A DNA stretch of 64,000 nt from Micrococcus sp. 2A (GTDB lineage: Bacteria; Actinomycetota; Actinomycetes; Actinomycetales; Micrococcaceae), in the NCBI RefSeq assembly GCF_039519235.1, contig NZ_CP154351.1:1054001-1118000 (forward strand). Reading direction: 5' to 3'. The notes beneath the pieces were generated by a model that searched no databases, was not told where the DNA came from, and was given only the letters and a program-made list of their open reading frames with translations. Both the position numbers and the translations under genes were made by a program. Positions within the stretch are counted from its first letter, which is position 1; each line of letters starts with the position of its first letter. Shown piece after piece: positions 1 to 9,279 of this stretch.

Positions 1-5
1 CGCCC

Positions 6-743
6 GTGCGCTTCGACGTCGTCACGATCTTCCCCGAGTACCTGGCCGTCCTGGACGTCTCCCTCCTGGGGAAGGCGCGCCGCGAGGGCCTCGTGGACGT
101 GCACGTCCACCACCTGCGCGACTTCACGTTCGACCGGCACCGCACGGTGGACGACACCCCCTACGGAGGCGGTGCCGGCATGGTGATGAAGGCCGAGCCG
201 TGGGCGCTGGCCCTCGAGCACGTGGCCGCGGCGAGCCCCGCACCCGCGGTGGGGGAGCGGCCCGTCCTCGTCGTCCCCACCCCGTCCGGCCGCCCGTTCA
301 CGCAGGCCACCGCCCGCGAGCTCGCCCGGCGGGAGCACGTGTCCTTCGCGTGCGGGCGCTACGAGGGCATCGACGAGCGGGTGTTCGGCTGGGCCGAGGA
401 GCGCTTCGAGGTCCGCCTGGTCTCTCTGGGCGACTACGTCCTCAACGGCGGAGAGGTGGCCGCGCTGGCCATGATCGAGGCCATCGGGCGGCTCGTGCCG
501 GGCGTGGTGGGCAACCCGGAGTCCCTCGTTGAGGAGTCCCATGAGGACGGGCTGCTCGAGTATCCCGTGTACACGAAGCCCTCGGTGTGGCGGGACCGTG
601 AGGTGCCCCCCGTGCTGCTCTCGGGCGACCACGGCAAGGTGGCCGCGTGGCGCCGCTCCCAGCAGGAGGAGCGGACGCGGGACCGCCGCCCGGACCTGTG
701 GGGCGCGTTCACGGCGCCGGGCCCGGACGGTTCCGAGCGCTGA
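6..743 (+). CDS. trmD: tRNA (guanine-N1)-methyltransferase TrmD
   Basis: SpoU-TrmD (SPOUT) methyltransferase that makes m1G37 in tRNAs reading CNN/GGN-type codons, using S-adenosylmethionine in the cytoplasm; known to prevent +1 frameshifting. The 245-residue product starts [13 protein letters not shown], the usual TrmD N-terminus, at a GTG, and has the [12 protein letters not shown] loop near residue 52. The trefoil-knot SAM site is [13 protein letters not shown] near residue 141. Length matches the family. The gene heads the window and precedes rplS, the classical rimM-trmD-rplS order. The gene is complete, but its ribosome-binding site lies off the window edge. Confidence 0.95.
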   Translation: MRFDVVTIFPEYLAVLDVSLLGKARREGLVDVHVHHLRDFTFDRHRTVDDTPYGGGAGMVMKAEPWALALEHVAAASPAPAVGERPVLVVPTPSGRPFTQATARELARREHVSFACGRYEGIDERVFGWAEERFEVRLVSLGDYVLNGGEVAALAMIEAIGRLVPGVVGNPESLVEESHEDGLLEYPVYTKPSVWRDREVPPVLLSGDHGKVAAWRRSQQEERTRDRRPDLWGAFTAPGPDGSER

Positions 744-749
744 GCCCGG

Positions 750-797
750 CTGTGGCATAATCGACTGTCGGTCCACCGGACGCCCGACCTGCCACAG
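750..797 (+). promoter_or_regulatory. putative rplS promoter and leader inverted repeat
   Basis: A CATAAT -10-like box lies at 756-761, with no strong -35. It overlaps the left arm of an 8-bp perfect inverted repeat: CTGTGGCA at 750-757 and TGCCACAG at 790-797. A start near 768 would give rplS a leader of about 185 nt. If transcription starts upstream with trmD, the repeat could fold in RNA. The function is inferred. Confidence 0.35.
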
Positions 798-952
798 GGG
801 GCGGACGTCGACGGCAGGACCACCGGGAGCCCAACAGGCGCGCCCGGACCAGGCTCACGGGATCCGGCATCCCGACCGCGCGACGCGCGGCGGACAGCCG
901 CAGACCCGAGTACCACGTGGATGACCTGTGGCGTCCACCAGGAGAGATGAAC

Positions 953-1306
953 ATGCACATCCTTGATTCCTTCGACAAGTCCACGCTGCGCACCGACATC
1001 CCGGAGTTCGGCCCCGGCGACACCGTCAAGGTCCACGTCAACATCATCGAGGGCAAGACCGCCCGCGTGCAGGTCTTCCAGGGCTACGTCATGGGCCGCC
1101 AGGGCGAGGGCGTCCGCGAGACCTTCCGCGTCCGCAAGGTGACCTTCGGCGTCGGCGTGGAGCGCGTCTTCCCGGTGCACTCCCCGGTCATCGACAAGAT
1201 CGAGCTCGTCACCAAGGGCGACGTGCGCCGCGCGAAGCTCTACTACATGCGCGACCGCCACGGCAAGGCCGCCCGCATCCGCGAGAAGCGCGCCGACGTC
1301 AAGTGA
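953..1306 (+). CDS. rplS: 50S ribosomal protein L19
   Basis: L19 of the large ribosomal subunit, located at the 30S-50S interface. The protein is 117 residues from ATG 953 ([19 protein letters not shown]), with the family core [20 protein letters not shown] and a basic C-terminus. ATG 953 was chosen because GGAGAG at 941-946 is 6 nt upstream; the ATG at 947 is only 2 nt from GGAG, and a GTG at 917 would add a non-conserved tail. It lies 209 nt after trmD, a long gap for this operon, and that gap holds a promoter-like box and an inverted repeat. Confidence 0.95.
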   Translation: MHILDSFDKSTLRTDIPEFGPGDTVKVHVNIIEGKTARVQVFQGYVMGRQGEGVRETFRVRKVTFGVGVERVFPVHSPVIDKIELVTKGDVRRAKLYYMRDRHGKAARIREKRADVK

Positions 1307-1343
1307 TCCGCTTCGGCCGCGTTCGCGCGGCCTGAGCACACCC

Positions 1344-2105
1344 ATGTCGCATCCGGAGCCCCGTGACCCGTCTCGGTCGCGGGGCTCCCGCGCATCCGGA
1401 TCCGGCGCGCCGGCCGCCCGGGATGCCCGGTCCGCGGACGCCGCTGGGGCGGCCGGCTGGTGGCCCTGGGTCGCGCTCACCGTGGTGGCCGGGGTCGTGC
1501 TGGCCGCCGTGCTGCGCGCCGTGACCGGTGCCGTGCTGCTCATTCCGTCCGCCTCGATGGAGCCGACCCTGCTGCCGGGCGACCGGGTGCGGATCGACGC
1601 GTCCGCGGCCGGCGGGGCGGGCCTGGAGCGCGGGGACGTGGTGGTGTTCGACGGCGGCGGCAGCCTGGCGCCGTACCGCTCCCGCGGCTCGCTCGAGGCC
1701 GGCCTCGAGGACGTGGCCCAGTGGTGGGGCACCGCCGCGAGGGAGGACGTGTTCGTCAAGCGCGTCGCCGGCCTGCCCGGGGACACGGTGCAGTGCTGCG
1801 CCGCCGACGGCCGCCTCACGGTGAACGGCACTCCGCTCGACGAGCCCTACCTCGGGCGTGCCGTCACCGCCGCCGAGCCGGCCTCGGAGCGTCCGTGGCG
1901 CTTCGAGGTGCCGGCGGGCCGGATGGTCGTGCTCGGCGACAACCGGGCGGACTCCCGCGACTCCCGTGCCCTCCTCGGCGCCCCCGGCGGGGGGCTCATC
2001 CCCCTCGATTCGGTGCTCGGCACGGCCGAGGAGGTCGTGTGGCCGCTGGACCGCCGCGGCCCCGTGGACGGCGCCGCTGCTCCGGGGGAGGCCGCGCATG
2101 GGTGA
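1344..2105 (+). CDS. lepB: signal peptidase I (first of tandem pair)
   Basis: Type I leader peptidase that cuts Sec and Tat signal peptides outside the membrane. The product is 253 residues: a Ser/Arg/Ala-rich cytoplasmic tail, one membrane helix near residues 40-66, then catalytic Ser71 in IPSASMEPTL and the general-base Lys139 in FVKRVAGLPGD. Box E, VVLGDNRADSRDSR, is near the C-terminus. Adjacent cysteines in VQCCAADG are uncommon in the family. The gene overlaps a second lepB by 8 nt, so the two are probably co-translated. Different substrate sets for the two enzymes are possible but not shown by the sequence. Confidence 0.92.
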   Translation: MSHPEPRDPSRSRGSRASGSGAPAARDARSADAAGAAGWWPWVALTVVAGVVLAAVLRAVTGAVLLIPSASMEPTLLPGDRVRIDASAAGGAGLERGDVVVFDGGGSLAPYRSRGSLEAGLEDVAQWWGTAAREDVFVKRVAGLPGDTVQCCAADGRLTVNGTPLDEPYLGRAVTAAEPASERPWRFEVPAGRMVVLGDNRADSRDSRALLGAPGGGLIPLDSVLGTAEEVVWPLDRRGPVDGAAAPGEAAHG

Positions 2106-2871
2106 CCCCGTCCCGCCGCGTGCCGATCCGGCCGCGCCCGAGTCCGTCCCGGCCGTGCCCTCCGGCGCGGGCGCGCATCGCGCCGAGACCCGCCCCTCCC
2201 GGCGCCCGCGGTGGGGCCCCTTGGCGCGGCGGGTGCTCCTCGTCGTGCTCCTGACCCTGGGCGCGCTCCTGCTGGTCAAGACGTTCGTGCTGCGCATGTT
2301 CTTCATCCCCTCGGGCTCGATGGCGCCCACGCTCGAGCAGGGGGACCGCGTGGCCGTGGACCTGCGCGTGCCTGACGCGTCCCCCCTCGAGCGCGGCGAC
2401 GTCGTCGTGTTCCGCGACACGAAGGGCTGGCTGCCGCCGGCCGCCGGCCCGGGCGATCCGCTGGGCGAGGCGGCGCGCTTCGTGGGGCTCGCCCCGGAGG
2501 ACGCCCGGTCGCACGTGGCCAAGCGCGTGGTGGGCCTGCCGGGGGACACGGTGGCCTGGCAGCCCGGGGACGAGCACGTCAGCGTCAACGGGGAGCCCGT
2601 GGAGGAGCCCTACCTGGCGCCGGGCGTGGCGGCCTCCGAGGTCCCGTTCGAGGTCACCGTGCCCGCCGGGCAGCTGTGGGTGCTCGGGGACAACCGGCAG
2701 GCCTCCGCCGACTCGCGCTACCACCGGGACGGCCCGGGCGGAGGGTTCGTGGCCGCGGACGACGTCGTGGGGCGCGCCGTCGCGATCGTATGGCCCCTCG
2801 AGCGGATCGGCCCGGCGGGCTCGGACCCGGCGCCGTTCGCGGACGTCCCCGAGCCGGGACGGCACGCATGA
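2098..2871 (+). CDS. lepB: signal peptidase I (second of tandem pair)
   Basis: Second type I signal peptidase, 257 residues. It has a Pro/Ala-rich N-terminal tail, a membrane helix near residues 44-66, catalytic Ser74 in IPSGSMAPTL, Lys142 in AKRVVGLPGD and box E in WVLGDNRQASADSRYH. It is closer to typical actinobacterial LepB than its upstream neighbour, and has an insert between boxes C and D that contains a WLPPAAG segment. It starts inside the 3-prime end of the first lepB and shares ATGA with rnhB. A tandem pair suggests an old duplication; both copies keep the catalytic dyad. Confidence 0.92.
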   Translation: MGDPVPPRADPAAPESVPAVPSGAGAHRAETRPSRRPRWGPLARRVLLVVLLTLGALLLVKTFVLRMFFIPSGSMAPTLEQGDRVAVDLRVPDASPLERGDVVVFRDTKGWLPPAAGPGDPLGEAARFVGLAPEDARSHVAKRVVGLPGDTVAWQPGDEHVSVNGEPVEEPYLAPGVAASEVPFEVTVPAGQLWVLGDNRQASADSRYHRDGPGGGFVAADDVVGRAVAIVWPLERIGPAGSDPAPFADVPEPGRHA

Positions 2872-3626
2872 GCCCCGCCGCGCAGCGCGCGGGGAGCTCG
2901 CCGCGCACGGCGGTGCGCGCCGGGCTGCACCTCGAGGTCGCGCTGGCGGCCGAGGTCGCCGGGGACGGGTCCACCTCCGCCCCCGCGGGCCCCTGGCTCG
3001 TGGCCGGCATGGACGAGGTCGGCCGGGGTGCGCTGGCCGGGCCCGTCGTCGTCGGGGCGTGCGCCGCGTGGGCCCCGGCCTCCGGGACGATCCCCGCGGT
3101 GCGGGACTCCAAGGCACTGACCGATCGGCGGCGCCGCGCGCTCGTCCCCGAGATCACCGCGTGGGCCGCGGGCGTGAGCCTCGGCGAGGCGAGCCCCGCC
3201 GAGATCGACGCCCTGGGGCTCAGCGCGGCCCTCAGCCTCGCCGGGCACCGGGCGTGGGCCGGGCTGTGCTCCGCGCTCGACGCCGAGCCGGTCGCCCTGA
3301 TCCTGGACGGCCGGGACGACTGGCTCACGCGCGGTGCCCCCGCCGACGCACCCGCCCCGGTGCCGCCCGTGCCCCGCATGGTGGTCCGCGCGGAGGACCA
3401 GTCCGCCACCGTGGCGGCGGCCTCGATCGCGGCCAAGGTCGGCCGCGACGACACCATGACCATGCTCCACGCCGAGCACCCCGCCTACGGCTGGTCGGGC
3501 AACAAGGGCTACGGCGCGGCCGCCCACCGCGCCGCGCTGCAGCGGCTCGGCGCCACCACGCACCACCGGCGCTCGTGGAACCTCGGCCTGCCCGACGGCG
3601 ACCCCGCCCCCACGCTGTTCGACTGA
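2868..3626 (+). CDS. rnhB: ribonuclease HII
   Basis: RNase HII cleaves RNA in RNA-DNA hybrids and single ribonucleotides embedded in DNA. The 252-residue protein has an N-terminal extension of about 40 residues, then the signature AGMDEVGRGALAGPV with catalytic Asp49 and Glu50, followed by RDSKALTDRRR and the C-terminal NKGYGAAAHRAAL motif. It starts at ATG 2868 in an ATGA overlap with the second lepB. The lepB-rnhB-DUF2469 order is standard in actinobacteria. Confidence 0.95.
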   Translation: MSPAAQRAGSSPRTAVRAGLHLEVALAAEVAGDGSTSAPAGPWLVAGMDEVGRGALAGPVVVGACAAWAPASGTIPAVRDSKALTDRRRRALVPEITAWAAGVSLGEASPAEIDALGLSAALSLAGHRAWAGLCSALDAEPVALILDGRDDWLTRGAPADAPAPVPPVPRMVVRAEDQSATVAAASIAAKVGRDDTMTMLHAEHPAYGWSGNKGYGAAAHRAALQRLGATTHHRRSWNLGLPDGDPAPTLFD

Positions 3627-3755
3627 GCCCGCGGGCGTCGACCGGGCTCGCCGCGTTCGACGCGAGTCCCGGCGCGAGGCAGGATGGACGGGTCTGCATC
3701 CGTCCGGCCCGCCCGGCCGCCCGGATGCCCTGCCGAGCATTGAGGAGGTCCTGCC

Positions 3756-4079
3756 ATGAGCGCGGACGATGTGGAGGACTTCGAGGCCGAGGCGGAGCTC
3801 ACGCTCTACCGCGAGTACCGGGACGTCGTGGGCCTCTTCCGCTACGTGGTGGAGACGGAGCGCCGCTTCTACCTCGCCAACGGCGTCACCCTCACGCCGC
3901 ACCAGGCCGACGGAGACGTGTTCTTCGAGCTGGTCCTCGAGGACGCCTGGGTCTGGGACGTGTACCGCAGCGCGCGGTTCATCAAGCGTGTGCGGGTGCT
4001 CACCTTCAAGGACGTGAACATCGAGGAGCTGCCCGCCGAGGACCTCCAGGTCCCGCAGGACGGCCGGCTGCCGGGCTGA
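3756..4079 (+). CDS. DUF2469 family protein
   Basis: Small acidic cytoplasmic protein (107 residues) of the actinobacterial DUF2469 family; the function is unknown. The diagnostic start MSADDVEDFEAEAELTLYRE and the stretch ETERRFYLANGV are visible. A strong ribosome-binding site (GAGGAGG, 3741-3747) precedes the ATG. It sits between rnhB and yraN, its conserved position in actinobacterial genomes. There is no membrane segment or catalytic motif. Confidence 0.88.
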   Translation: MSADDVEDFEAEAELTLYREYRDVVGLFRYVVETERRFYLANGVTLTPHQADGDVFFELVLEDAWVWDVYRSARFIKRVRVLTFKDVNIEELPAEDLQVPQDGRLPG

Positions 4080-4197
4080 GTCGCGGGGGCCGGCGCGGTC
4101 CCACCGCTCCTGCACAGGCGTCCCCTCCCTCACAGCAGGCCCGCGGCCCGGCGCAGGCCCCTCCGCCTCCCGCACCCTGGTGGCGGAGGTGGTCACC

Positions 4198-4617
4198 ATG
4201 ACGAGGACCGGGGAGACGGCGCCGCCGGGCGGCGGCGCACAGGGGCGGGGCAGCAGCGCGCACACGGCGCTGGGCCGCTTCGGGGAGGACGCGGCCGCGC
4301 GCTGGCTCACGGAGCGCGGCTATGTCATCGCCGAGCGGAACTGGCGCGGCGGGGCGGGCGAGCTGGACATCGTGGCCCACCACGCCGGCTGGTGGGTGGG
4401 CGTGGAGGTGAAGACCCGCTCGGGGCTCGCCTTCGGCGATCCCCTCGAGGCCATCACCCGGCGCAAGCTCCTGCGCCTGCACCGCCTCATGGCCGAGTGG
4501 GTGCGCACCCACAGCGAGGGGCGGCATCCGGCCCCGTGGCGCGTGGATGCCGTCGCCGTCCTCGTGCCGCGCACCGGGGGCGTCCGCTTCGACCTCGTCA
4601 CGGACGTGCGGCCGTGA
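4198..4617 (+). CDS. yraN: UPF0102 family protein YraN (endonuclease-like fold)
   Basis: YraN family, with a predicted restriction-endonuclease-like fold; the cellular role is unsettled, though proximity to dprA and comM is widely conserved. Visible motifs are LGRFGEDAAARWLTERGY, GELDIVAHH (Glu/Asp of the nuclease-like core) and VEVKTRSG. ATG 4198 is preferred, with GGAGGT at 4185-4190 spaced 7 nt; the in-frame GTG at 4180 precedes that site and is unlikely. The product is 139 residues. Its end overlaps the GTG start of the next gene by 4 nt, indicating translational coupling. Confidence 0.88.
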   Translation: MTRTGETAPPGGGAQGRGSSAHTALGRFGEDAAARWLTERGYVIAERNWRGGAGELDIVAHHAGWWVGVEVKTRSGLAFGDPLEAITRRKLLRLHRLMAEWVRTHSEGRHPAPWRVDAVAVLVPRTGGVRFDLVTDVRP

Positions 4618-6230
4618 GCCGTATCGGTCGCACGCGGTCGATCTCCCTGGCCGGGCTGCGCGGCGACGTGGTGGACGTGGAGGCCGACATCGCCCAGTCC
4701 CTTCCCGGCTTCACCCTGCTGGGACTGCCGGACCAGGCCCTGCAGGAGAGCCGTGACCGCATCCGCTCCGCCGCCCGCAACGCCGGCCTGCCGCTGACCC
4801 GCCGGCACCTGACCGTGAACCTGCTCCCGGCCGGCGTGCAGAAGCGCGGCGCGTGCCACGACCTCGCCATCGTGCTCGCCGCCTACGCCGCGGACGGGCG
4901 GGTGCGCGGTGTGGACGGGCCCGTGTTCCTGGCGGAGCTCGGCTTGGACGGAACGCTGCACCGGGCCCCGGAGACCGTGGCCATGGTGCTCGCCGCGGTG
5001 GACGCCGGCCATCGGGACATCGTGGTGGCGCAGGAGGCGGTCGCCGACGCCGAGCTCGTCCCCGGTGCCCGCGTCCGGGGCTACGCCCACCTGCACCACG
5101 TGATCCGAGCCTTCGGCGGCTCGCCCGAGGGGACTGTCCCGCCCGAGCCGGACGGGCACGTGCTCGGCGCCGGCCGCGCCGGATCCGGCGGAGAGGAGGG
5201 CTCCACCTCCCCGGAGGCCCGCGGGCCCGGGTGCACTCCGGCGCCCGACCTCGCGGAGGTGGCCGGTCAGGGCGAGGCGCGGTTCGCCCTCGAGGTGGCC
5301 GCCGCGGGTGGACACCACCTGCTCCTCATGGGCCCGCCCGGCGCGGGCAAGACGATGCTCGCCGAGCGGTTGCCCGGCATCCTCCCGCCCATGGACGACC
5401 GCACGGCGCTCGAGACCGCGGCCCTGCGCTCCCTGCGCGCCATCGGCGCCCACGCGGGCGGCCTCGACCGCCGCCCGCCGTTCGAGGCCCCGCACCACTC
5501 GGCCTCGGCCGCCTCCCTCGTGGGAGGCGGCGCCGGGCTGGCCCGGCCCGGCGCCGTGTCCCTGGCCCACGGCGGCGTGCTCTTCCTCGACGAGGCCCCC
5601 GAGTTCGACCGCCGGACGCTCGAGTCCCTGCGCCAGCCCCTCGAGTCGGGGGAGGTGGTGATCCACCGCTCCCGCGGCACGGTCGCCTACCCCGCCCGCT
5701 TCCAGCTCGTCCTCGCCGCGAACCCGTGCCCCTGCGGCTTCGGCGGCGGCAACGGCAGCCGCTGCCGGTGCTCCGTGCTCCAGCGCCGGCGCTACGCCGA
5801 CCGGCTCTCCGGTCCGCTGCTGGACCGCGTGGACCTGCAGGTGACGGTCCGCCCCGTGAGCGCGCACCAGCTCACCGGAGCCCCTGCCGCGGAGGACTCC
5901 GTCACCGTGGCCGCCAGGGTGCACGCCGCCGTGGAGCGCCAGGACGCCCGCTGGAGGGAGGCCGGCGCGCGCGGTCTCGTGGCCTCCCACGTGCGCCGCA
6001 ACGCCCGCGTGCCCGCCCCCGTGCTGCGACACGGACCGTTCGCGGTGCCCGCCGTCGCCCGGGAGCCGGCCGACGCGGCCGTGGACCGGGGCGAGCTCAG
6101 CGCTCGCGGCCACGCCCGGGTGCTTCGCCTCGCGTGGACCCTCGCGGACCTGCGCGGCCGCGAGCGGCCCGCCCCGGAGGACACGGACGTGGCCCTGAAC
6201 CTGCGCAGCCGAGACGAGGAACAGCCGTGA
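4614..6230 (+). CDS. comM: YifB/ComM-family AAA+ ATPase (Mg-chelatase-like)
   Basis: AAA+ ATPase of the ComM/YifB family; in naturally competent bacteria ComM is a hexameric helicase that extends branch migration of incoming DNA during transformation. The 538-residue product has an N-terminal LonC-like domain ([17 protein letters not shown]...), Walker A GPPGAGKT near residue 241, Walker [11 protein letters not shown] near 322 and the family motif [10 protein letters not shown] near 369 with following cysteines. It starts at GTG 4614 inside yraN and ends inside dprA (GTGA overlap). Adjacency to dprA supports a DNA-uptake or recombination role. Confidence 0.92.
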   Translation: MSRIGRTRSISLAGLRGDVVDVEADIAQSLPGFTLLGLPDQALQESRDRIRSAARNAGLPLTRRHLTVNLLPAGVQKRGACHDLAIVLAAYAADGRVRGVDGPVFLAELGLDGTLHRAPETVAMVLAAVDAGHRDIVVAQEAVADAELVPGARVRGYAHLHHVIRAFGGSPEGTVPPEPDGHVLGAGRAGSGGEEGSTSPEARGPGCTPAPDLAEVAGQGEARFALEVAAAGGHHLLLMGPPGAGKTMLAERLPGILPPMDDRTALETAALRSLRAIGAHAGGLDRRPPFEAPHHSASAASLVGGGAGLARPGAVSLAHGGVLFLDEAPEFDRRTLESLRQPLESGEVVIHRSRGTVAYPARFQLVLAANPCPCGFGGGNGSRCRCSVLQRRRYADRLSGPLLDRVDLQVTVRPVSAHQLTGAPAAEDSVTVAARVHAAVERQDARWREAGARGLVASHVRRNARVPAPVLRHGPFAVPAVAREPADAAVDRGELSARGHARVLRLAWTLADLRGRERPAPEDTDVALNLRSRDEEQP

Positions 6231-7582
6231 ATCCCTCCCACCCCACCCCCACCTCCGCCTCCGCCCGCCCCGACGGCGCCCGTGTGGCCCGCGCCGCGCT
6301 CACCCGGCTCGTGGAGCCCGGGGACGAGCTTCCGGCGCACGCCGTGGCAGCGTTCGGCCCCGAGCGGGCCCTCGCGCTCCTCACCGGCCGCGCGGCACTG
6401 CACCCCGCCGAGCGGGACCTCCTGGCGGAGCACACCGGCGCGCCGGACGGCCTGGCGCGCCGGTGGTCCGCCGGGCTGCAGCGATGGGCGCCCCGCGCCG
6501 CCCATCTGGACCCCGAGCGCGACCTCGTCGCCCTGCACCGTCTGGGCGGCGGCCTGCTCATCCCGGAGGACGACGCCTGGCCGGCCGCACTGGAGGACCT
6601 CGGCGAGAGCGCCCCGCTGGGGTTGTGGTTCCGCGGGACGGGCGCGCTGCCCGCTGCCGGCCGCACCCTCGCCGTGGTGGGCAGCCGCGAGGCCACCGCC
6701 TACGGCCGCGCGGTGACGCGCCAGTTCGTGGGCCACGCTGTCCGAGCCGGCCTGTGCGTCGTCTCGGGCGGGGCATACGGGATCGACGGCGCCGCGCACC
6801 GCGCAGCCCTCGACGCGGCCCAGGAGCGTGGCGGGGCCGGGGGAGCGGAGGCGTCCGCCCCGACCATGGCCGTGCTGGCCGGCGGCCTCGACCGCTTCTA
6901 TCCGGCCGGCCACGAGGAGCTGCTCCGAGACGTCATGGAGGCCGGGCTGCTCCTCTCGGAGATGCCGCCCGGAGCGAGTCCGACGCGCCACCGCTTCCTC
7001 CAGCGCAACCGGCTGATCGCCGCGCTCTCCGGCGCCGTGCTCGTGGTCGAGGCGCGCTGGCGCTCCGGCGCGCAGAACACCGCCGGCCACGCGATGGGCC
7101 TCGGCCGGGAGCTCGGCGTCGTCCCGGGGCCCGTCACCGCGCCCAGCTCCGCCGGCTGCCATCGCCTGCTGAAGGAGACCCCGGCGCGGCTCGTGATGGA
7201 CGAGGACGACGCCCTCGCCCTGCTGGACGGCGTACGCCGGCCCGCTGGGAGGGGCGCCCCTGGCGGGACGGCCGCGGACACGGGCACATCCCGGGCGCCC
7301 GAACCATCCGTGGCGCCCACGTCGGCGCCGGGGACGAGGGGGGAGCGCCGGCAGCGGCACGCCGAGCGGCCCACGGACGCCCTCACCGTGGAGGAGCTGC
7401 TCGTCGTCGACGCCCTCCCGCTGCGCAGCGCCGTGCCCGTGGACCGCCTCACCGTCACCGCGGGCCTGGCCCTGCCCACCGTGCTCGCCGTCCTCTCCCG
7501 CCTGCAGCGGGCCGGGCTGGCCGAGCGCGTGGAGGACCGATGGCGGCGCGCACCGGGCGGGGGTGGCACAGTGGAGGGATGA
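6227..7582 (+). CDS. dprA: DNA-processing protein DprA
   Basis: DprA binds incoming single-stranded DNA and loads RecA during natural transformation. The product is 451 residues: an N-terminal helical region, the Rossmann-like DprA core with [39 protein letters not shown] and [17 protein letters not shown], a low-complexity linker, and a C-terminal winged helix beginning near [14 protein letters not shown]. It starts at GTG 6227, overlapping comM by 4 nt, and ends in an ATGA overlap with xerC, so it forms one translational unit with both. Confidence 0.93.
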   Translation: MNPSHPTPTSASARPDGARVARAALTRLVEPGDELPAHAVAAFGPERALALLTGRAALHPAERDLLAEHTGAPDGLARRWSAGLQRWAPRAAHLDPERDLVALHRLGGGLLIPEDDAWPAALEDLGESAPLGLWFRGTGALPAAGRTLAVVGSREATAYGRAVTRQFVGHAVRAGLCVVSGGAYGIDGAAHRAALDAAQERGGAGGAEASAPTMAVLAGGLDRFYPAGHEELLRDVMEAGLLLSEMPPGASPTRHRFLQRNRLIAALSGAVLVVEARWRSGAQNTAGHAMGLGRELGVVPGPVTAPSSAGCHRLLKETPARLVMDEDDALALLDGVRRPAGRGAPGGTAADTGTSRAPEPSVAPTSAPGTRGERRQRHAERPTDALTVEELLVVDALPLRSAVPVDRLTVTAGLALPTVLAVLSRLQRAGLAERVEDRWRRAPGGGGTVEG

Positions 7583-8571
7583 GCACCCGTCCTCGCGCCA
7601 CAGGCCCGGCGGCCGAGCCGTCCGCGGCCGTGCCCGCGCCCTCGCCCCGGGACGCGGCGTGGCTTGAGGCGTACGCGGAGCACCTGACCCACGAGCGCAA
7701 TCGCAGCCCCCGGACCGTGTCCGCCTACCGTGCGGACCTGCGCCACCTGGCCGCGCACGTGGGCCCCGGTCAGGATGTCTTCGCGGAGGTGGACGTGGAG
7801 GACCTGCGTGGCTGGCTCGCCGCCATGGCCCACGCCGGCCTGGCCCGCACCACGCTGGCCCGCCGCGTGGCCGCCGTGCGCACGTTCATGGCGTGGCTGC
7901 GCCGCGAGGGCCTGCGCCACGACGATCCGGCGCTGCGCCTGCGCTCTCCCCGGCCGGACTCCTCCCTGCCGCACGTGCTGCAGGACCTGCAGACACGCCG
8001 CCTGCTGGACTGGGCTGAGGCCCGCGTCGCCGAAGCGGAGGAGGGCGACGACGCCGTCGCCCGCGCTGTCGCCCTGCGCGACGCGGCCGTGCTCGAGCTC
8101 CTCTACGCGACGGGAGCCCGCGTCGCCGAGGTCGTGGCCCTCGACCGGGACGACGTGGACCTGGAGCGCCGCGTGGCCACCCTCACCGGCAAGGGCGACC
8201 GGCAGCGCACCGTCCCCTTCGGCGGTCCCGCCGCGCGGGCGGTCCACCTCTGGTCCTCCGCCGGACGCCCCGCCCTGCTCACGGGGGAGTCCGGCCCCGC
8301 CCTCTTCCTCGGCGCGCGCGGCGGGCGGCTCGGCGTGCGGCAGGTGCGGGCCGTCGTCGACCGCGGGCTCGAGGCGCTCGGCGACACGGCGGCCCGCGGC
8401 CCGCACACCCTGCGCCACACCGCCGCCACCCACCTGCTCGACGGCGGTGCCGACCTCCGCACCGTCCAGGAGCTGCTCGGCCACTCGTCCCTGCGGACCA
8501 CGCAGGTGTACACCCACGTGTCCATCGACCGCCTGCGGGAGGGCTACCGCCAGGCGCACCCCCGCGCCTGA
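7579..8571 (+). CDS. xerC: tyrosine recombinase XerC
   Basis: Site-specific tyrosine recombinase that, with XerD, resolves chromosome dimers at dif. The 330-residue protein has an N-terminal SAM-like core-binding domain (about residues 30-120) and a catalytic domain with the full active set: Arg181 (TGARVAEV), Lys205 (GKGDRQR), His276 and Arg279 ([10 protein letters not shown]), His302 (LGHSSL) and nucleophile Tyr311 (VYTHV). The start is ATG 7579, overlapping the dprA stop. Its place after dprA is common in actinobacteria. No integron or phage features are nearby, so the housekeeping Xer role is preferred over a phage integrase. Confidence 0.92.
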   Translation: MSTRPRATGPAAEPSAAVPAPSPRDAAWLEAYAEHLTHERNRSPRTVSAYRADLRHLAAHVGPGQDVFAEVDVEDLRGWLAAMAHAGLARTTLARRVAAVRTFMAWLRREGLRHDDPALRLRSPRPDSSLPHVLQDLQTRRLLDWAEARVAEAEEGDDAVARAVALRDAAVLELLYATGARVAEVVALDRDDVDLERRVATLTGKGDRQRTVPFGGPAARAVHLWSSAGRPALLTGESGPALFLGARGGRLGVRQVRAVVDRGLEALGDTAARGPHTLRHTAATHLLDGGADLRTVQELLGHSSLRTTQVYTHVSIDRLREGYRQAHPRA

Positions 8572-8698
8572 GCGCGACACGCCCTCAAGCCGGGACCATT
8601 GCCCGCCCCCGGGCCCTCCGGCACAATGGCCACAGGAGTTCCGTCGTCCGCGGCGTGGTCGTAGGGGAAGACGCACCGCATCGCTCCCGGAGGAACCC

Positions 8699-9202
8699 AT
8701 GGACACCATCACCACCCGCGGCGTGGTCCACATCCTCTCCGCACCCACCGCGCTGTGCCCCCACGTCGAGTGGGCCCTGAGCTCCGTGCTCGGCGGCCAC
8801 ACCGAGGTCGAGTGGCAGGCGCAGCCGGCCGCGCCCGAGCAGCACCGCACGGAGCTGCACTGGCGGGCCCCGCAGGGCACCGGAGCGTCGCTGGCCTCGG
8901 CGCTGCGTGGCTGGCCGCACCTGCGCTTCGAGATCACCGAGGAGCCCTCCGCCGGCGCGGACGGGTCCCGGTGGTCCCACACCCCGGGCCTGGGCATCTT
9001 CCACGCGGCCACCGACGTCTCGGGCAACATCATGGTCTCCGAGGACCGGATCCGCTTCGCCTACGAGCAGGGCGCGGGCGACCCCACGGTCGTGTTCCAC
9101 GAGCTCTCACTCGCCCTAGGCGAGGCCTGGGACGAGGAGCTGGAGCCCTTCCGCCTCGCCGCCGCCGGTGCGCCGGTGCGCTGGCTGCACCGCGCGGGCT
9201 GA
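8699..9202 (+). CDS. DUF3145 family protein
   Basis: Actinobacteria-specific DUF3145 protein of 167 residues, function unknown. The family pattern is clear: RGVVHILSAPTALCPHVEWAL at the N-terminus, EWQAQPA, LRFEITEEPS and the C-terminal FHELSLALGEAWDEELEPFR. There is no signal peptide or membrane segment. GGAGG at 8688-8692 precedes ATG 8699. It is separated from xerC by 127 nt, so it probably has its own promoter, and it ends at a strong hairpin facing the convergent fab operon. Confidence 0.88.
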   Translation: MDTITTRGVVHILSAPTALCPHVEWALSSVLGGHTEVEWQAQPAAPEQHRTELHWRAPQGTGASLASALRGWPHLRFEITEEPSAGADGSRWSHTPGLGIFHAATDVSGNIMVSEDRIRFAYEQGAGDPTVVFHELSLALGEAWDEELEPFRLAAAGAPVRWLHRAG

Positions 9203-9233
9203 CACCGCCCCCTCGCCCGCACCCCCTCACGAC

Positions 9234-9268
9234 GACGGCGCCCGTCCCGCGTGGGGACGGGCGCCGTC
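9234..9268. terminator. bidirectional terminator between DUF3145 gene and fabF
   Basis: Perfect 15-bp stem: GACGGCGCCCGTCCC at 9234-9248 pairs with 9254-9268, with a 5-nt loop. It lies between convergent genes. On the minus strand the hairpin is followed by GTCGTCGTGAGG instead of a U-tract. Confidence 0.8.
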
Positions 9269-9279
9269 GGGCGTGCGGG

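Noticed and set aside
917..952. Longer N-terminus for L19 from GTG 917
   Set aside because: Extra residues are not conserved, and the ribosome-binding site lies downstream of that GTG.
7579..8571. xerC as an integron or phage integrase
   Set aside because: No attC, recombination directionality factor or cargo genes adjoin; the position after dprA is normal for the chromosomal enzyme.
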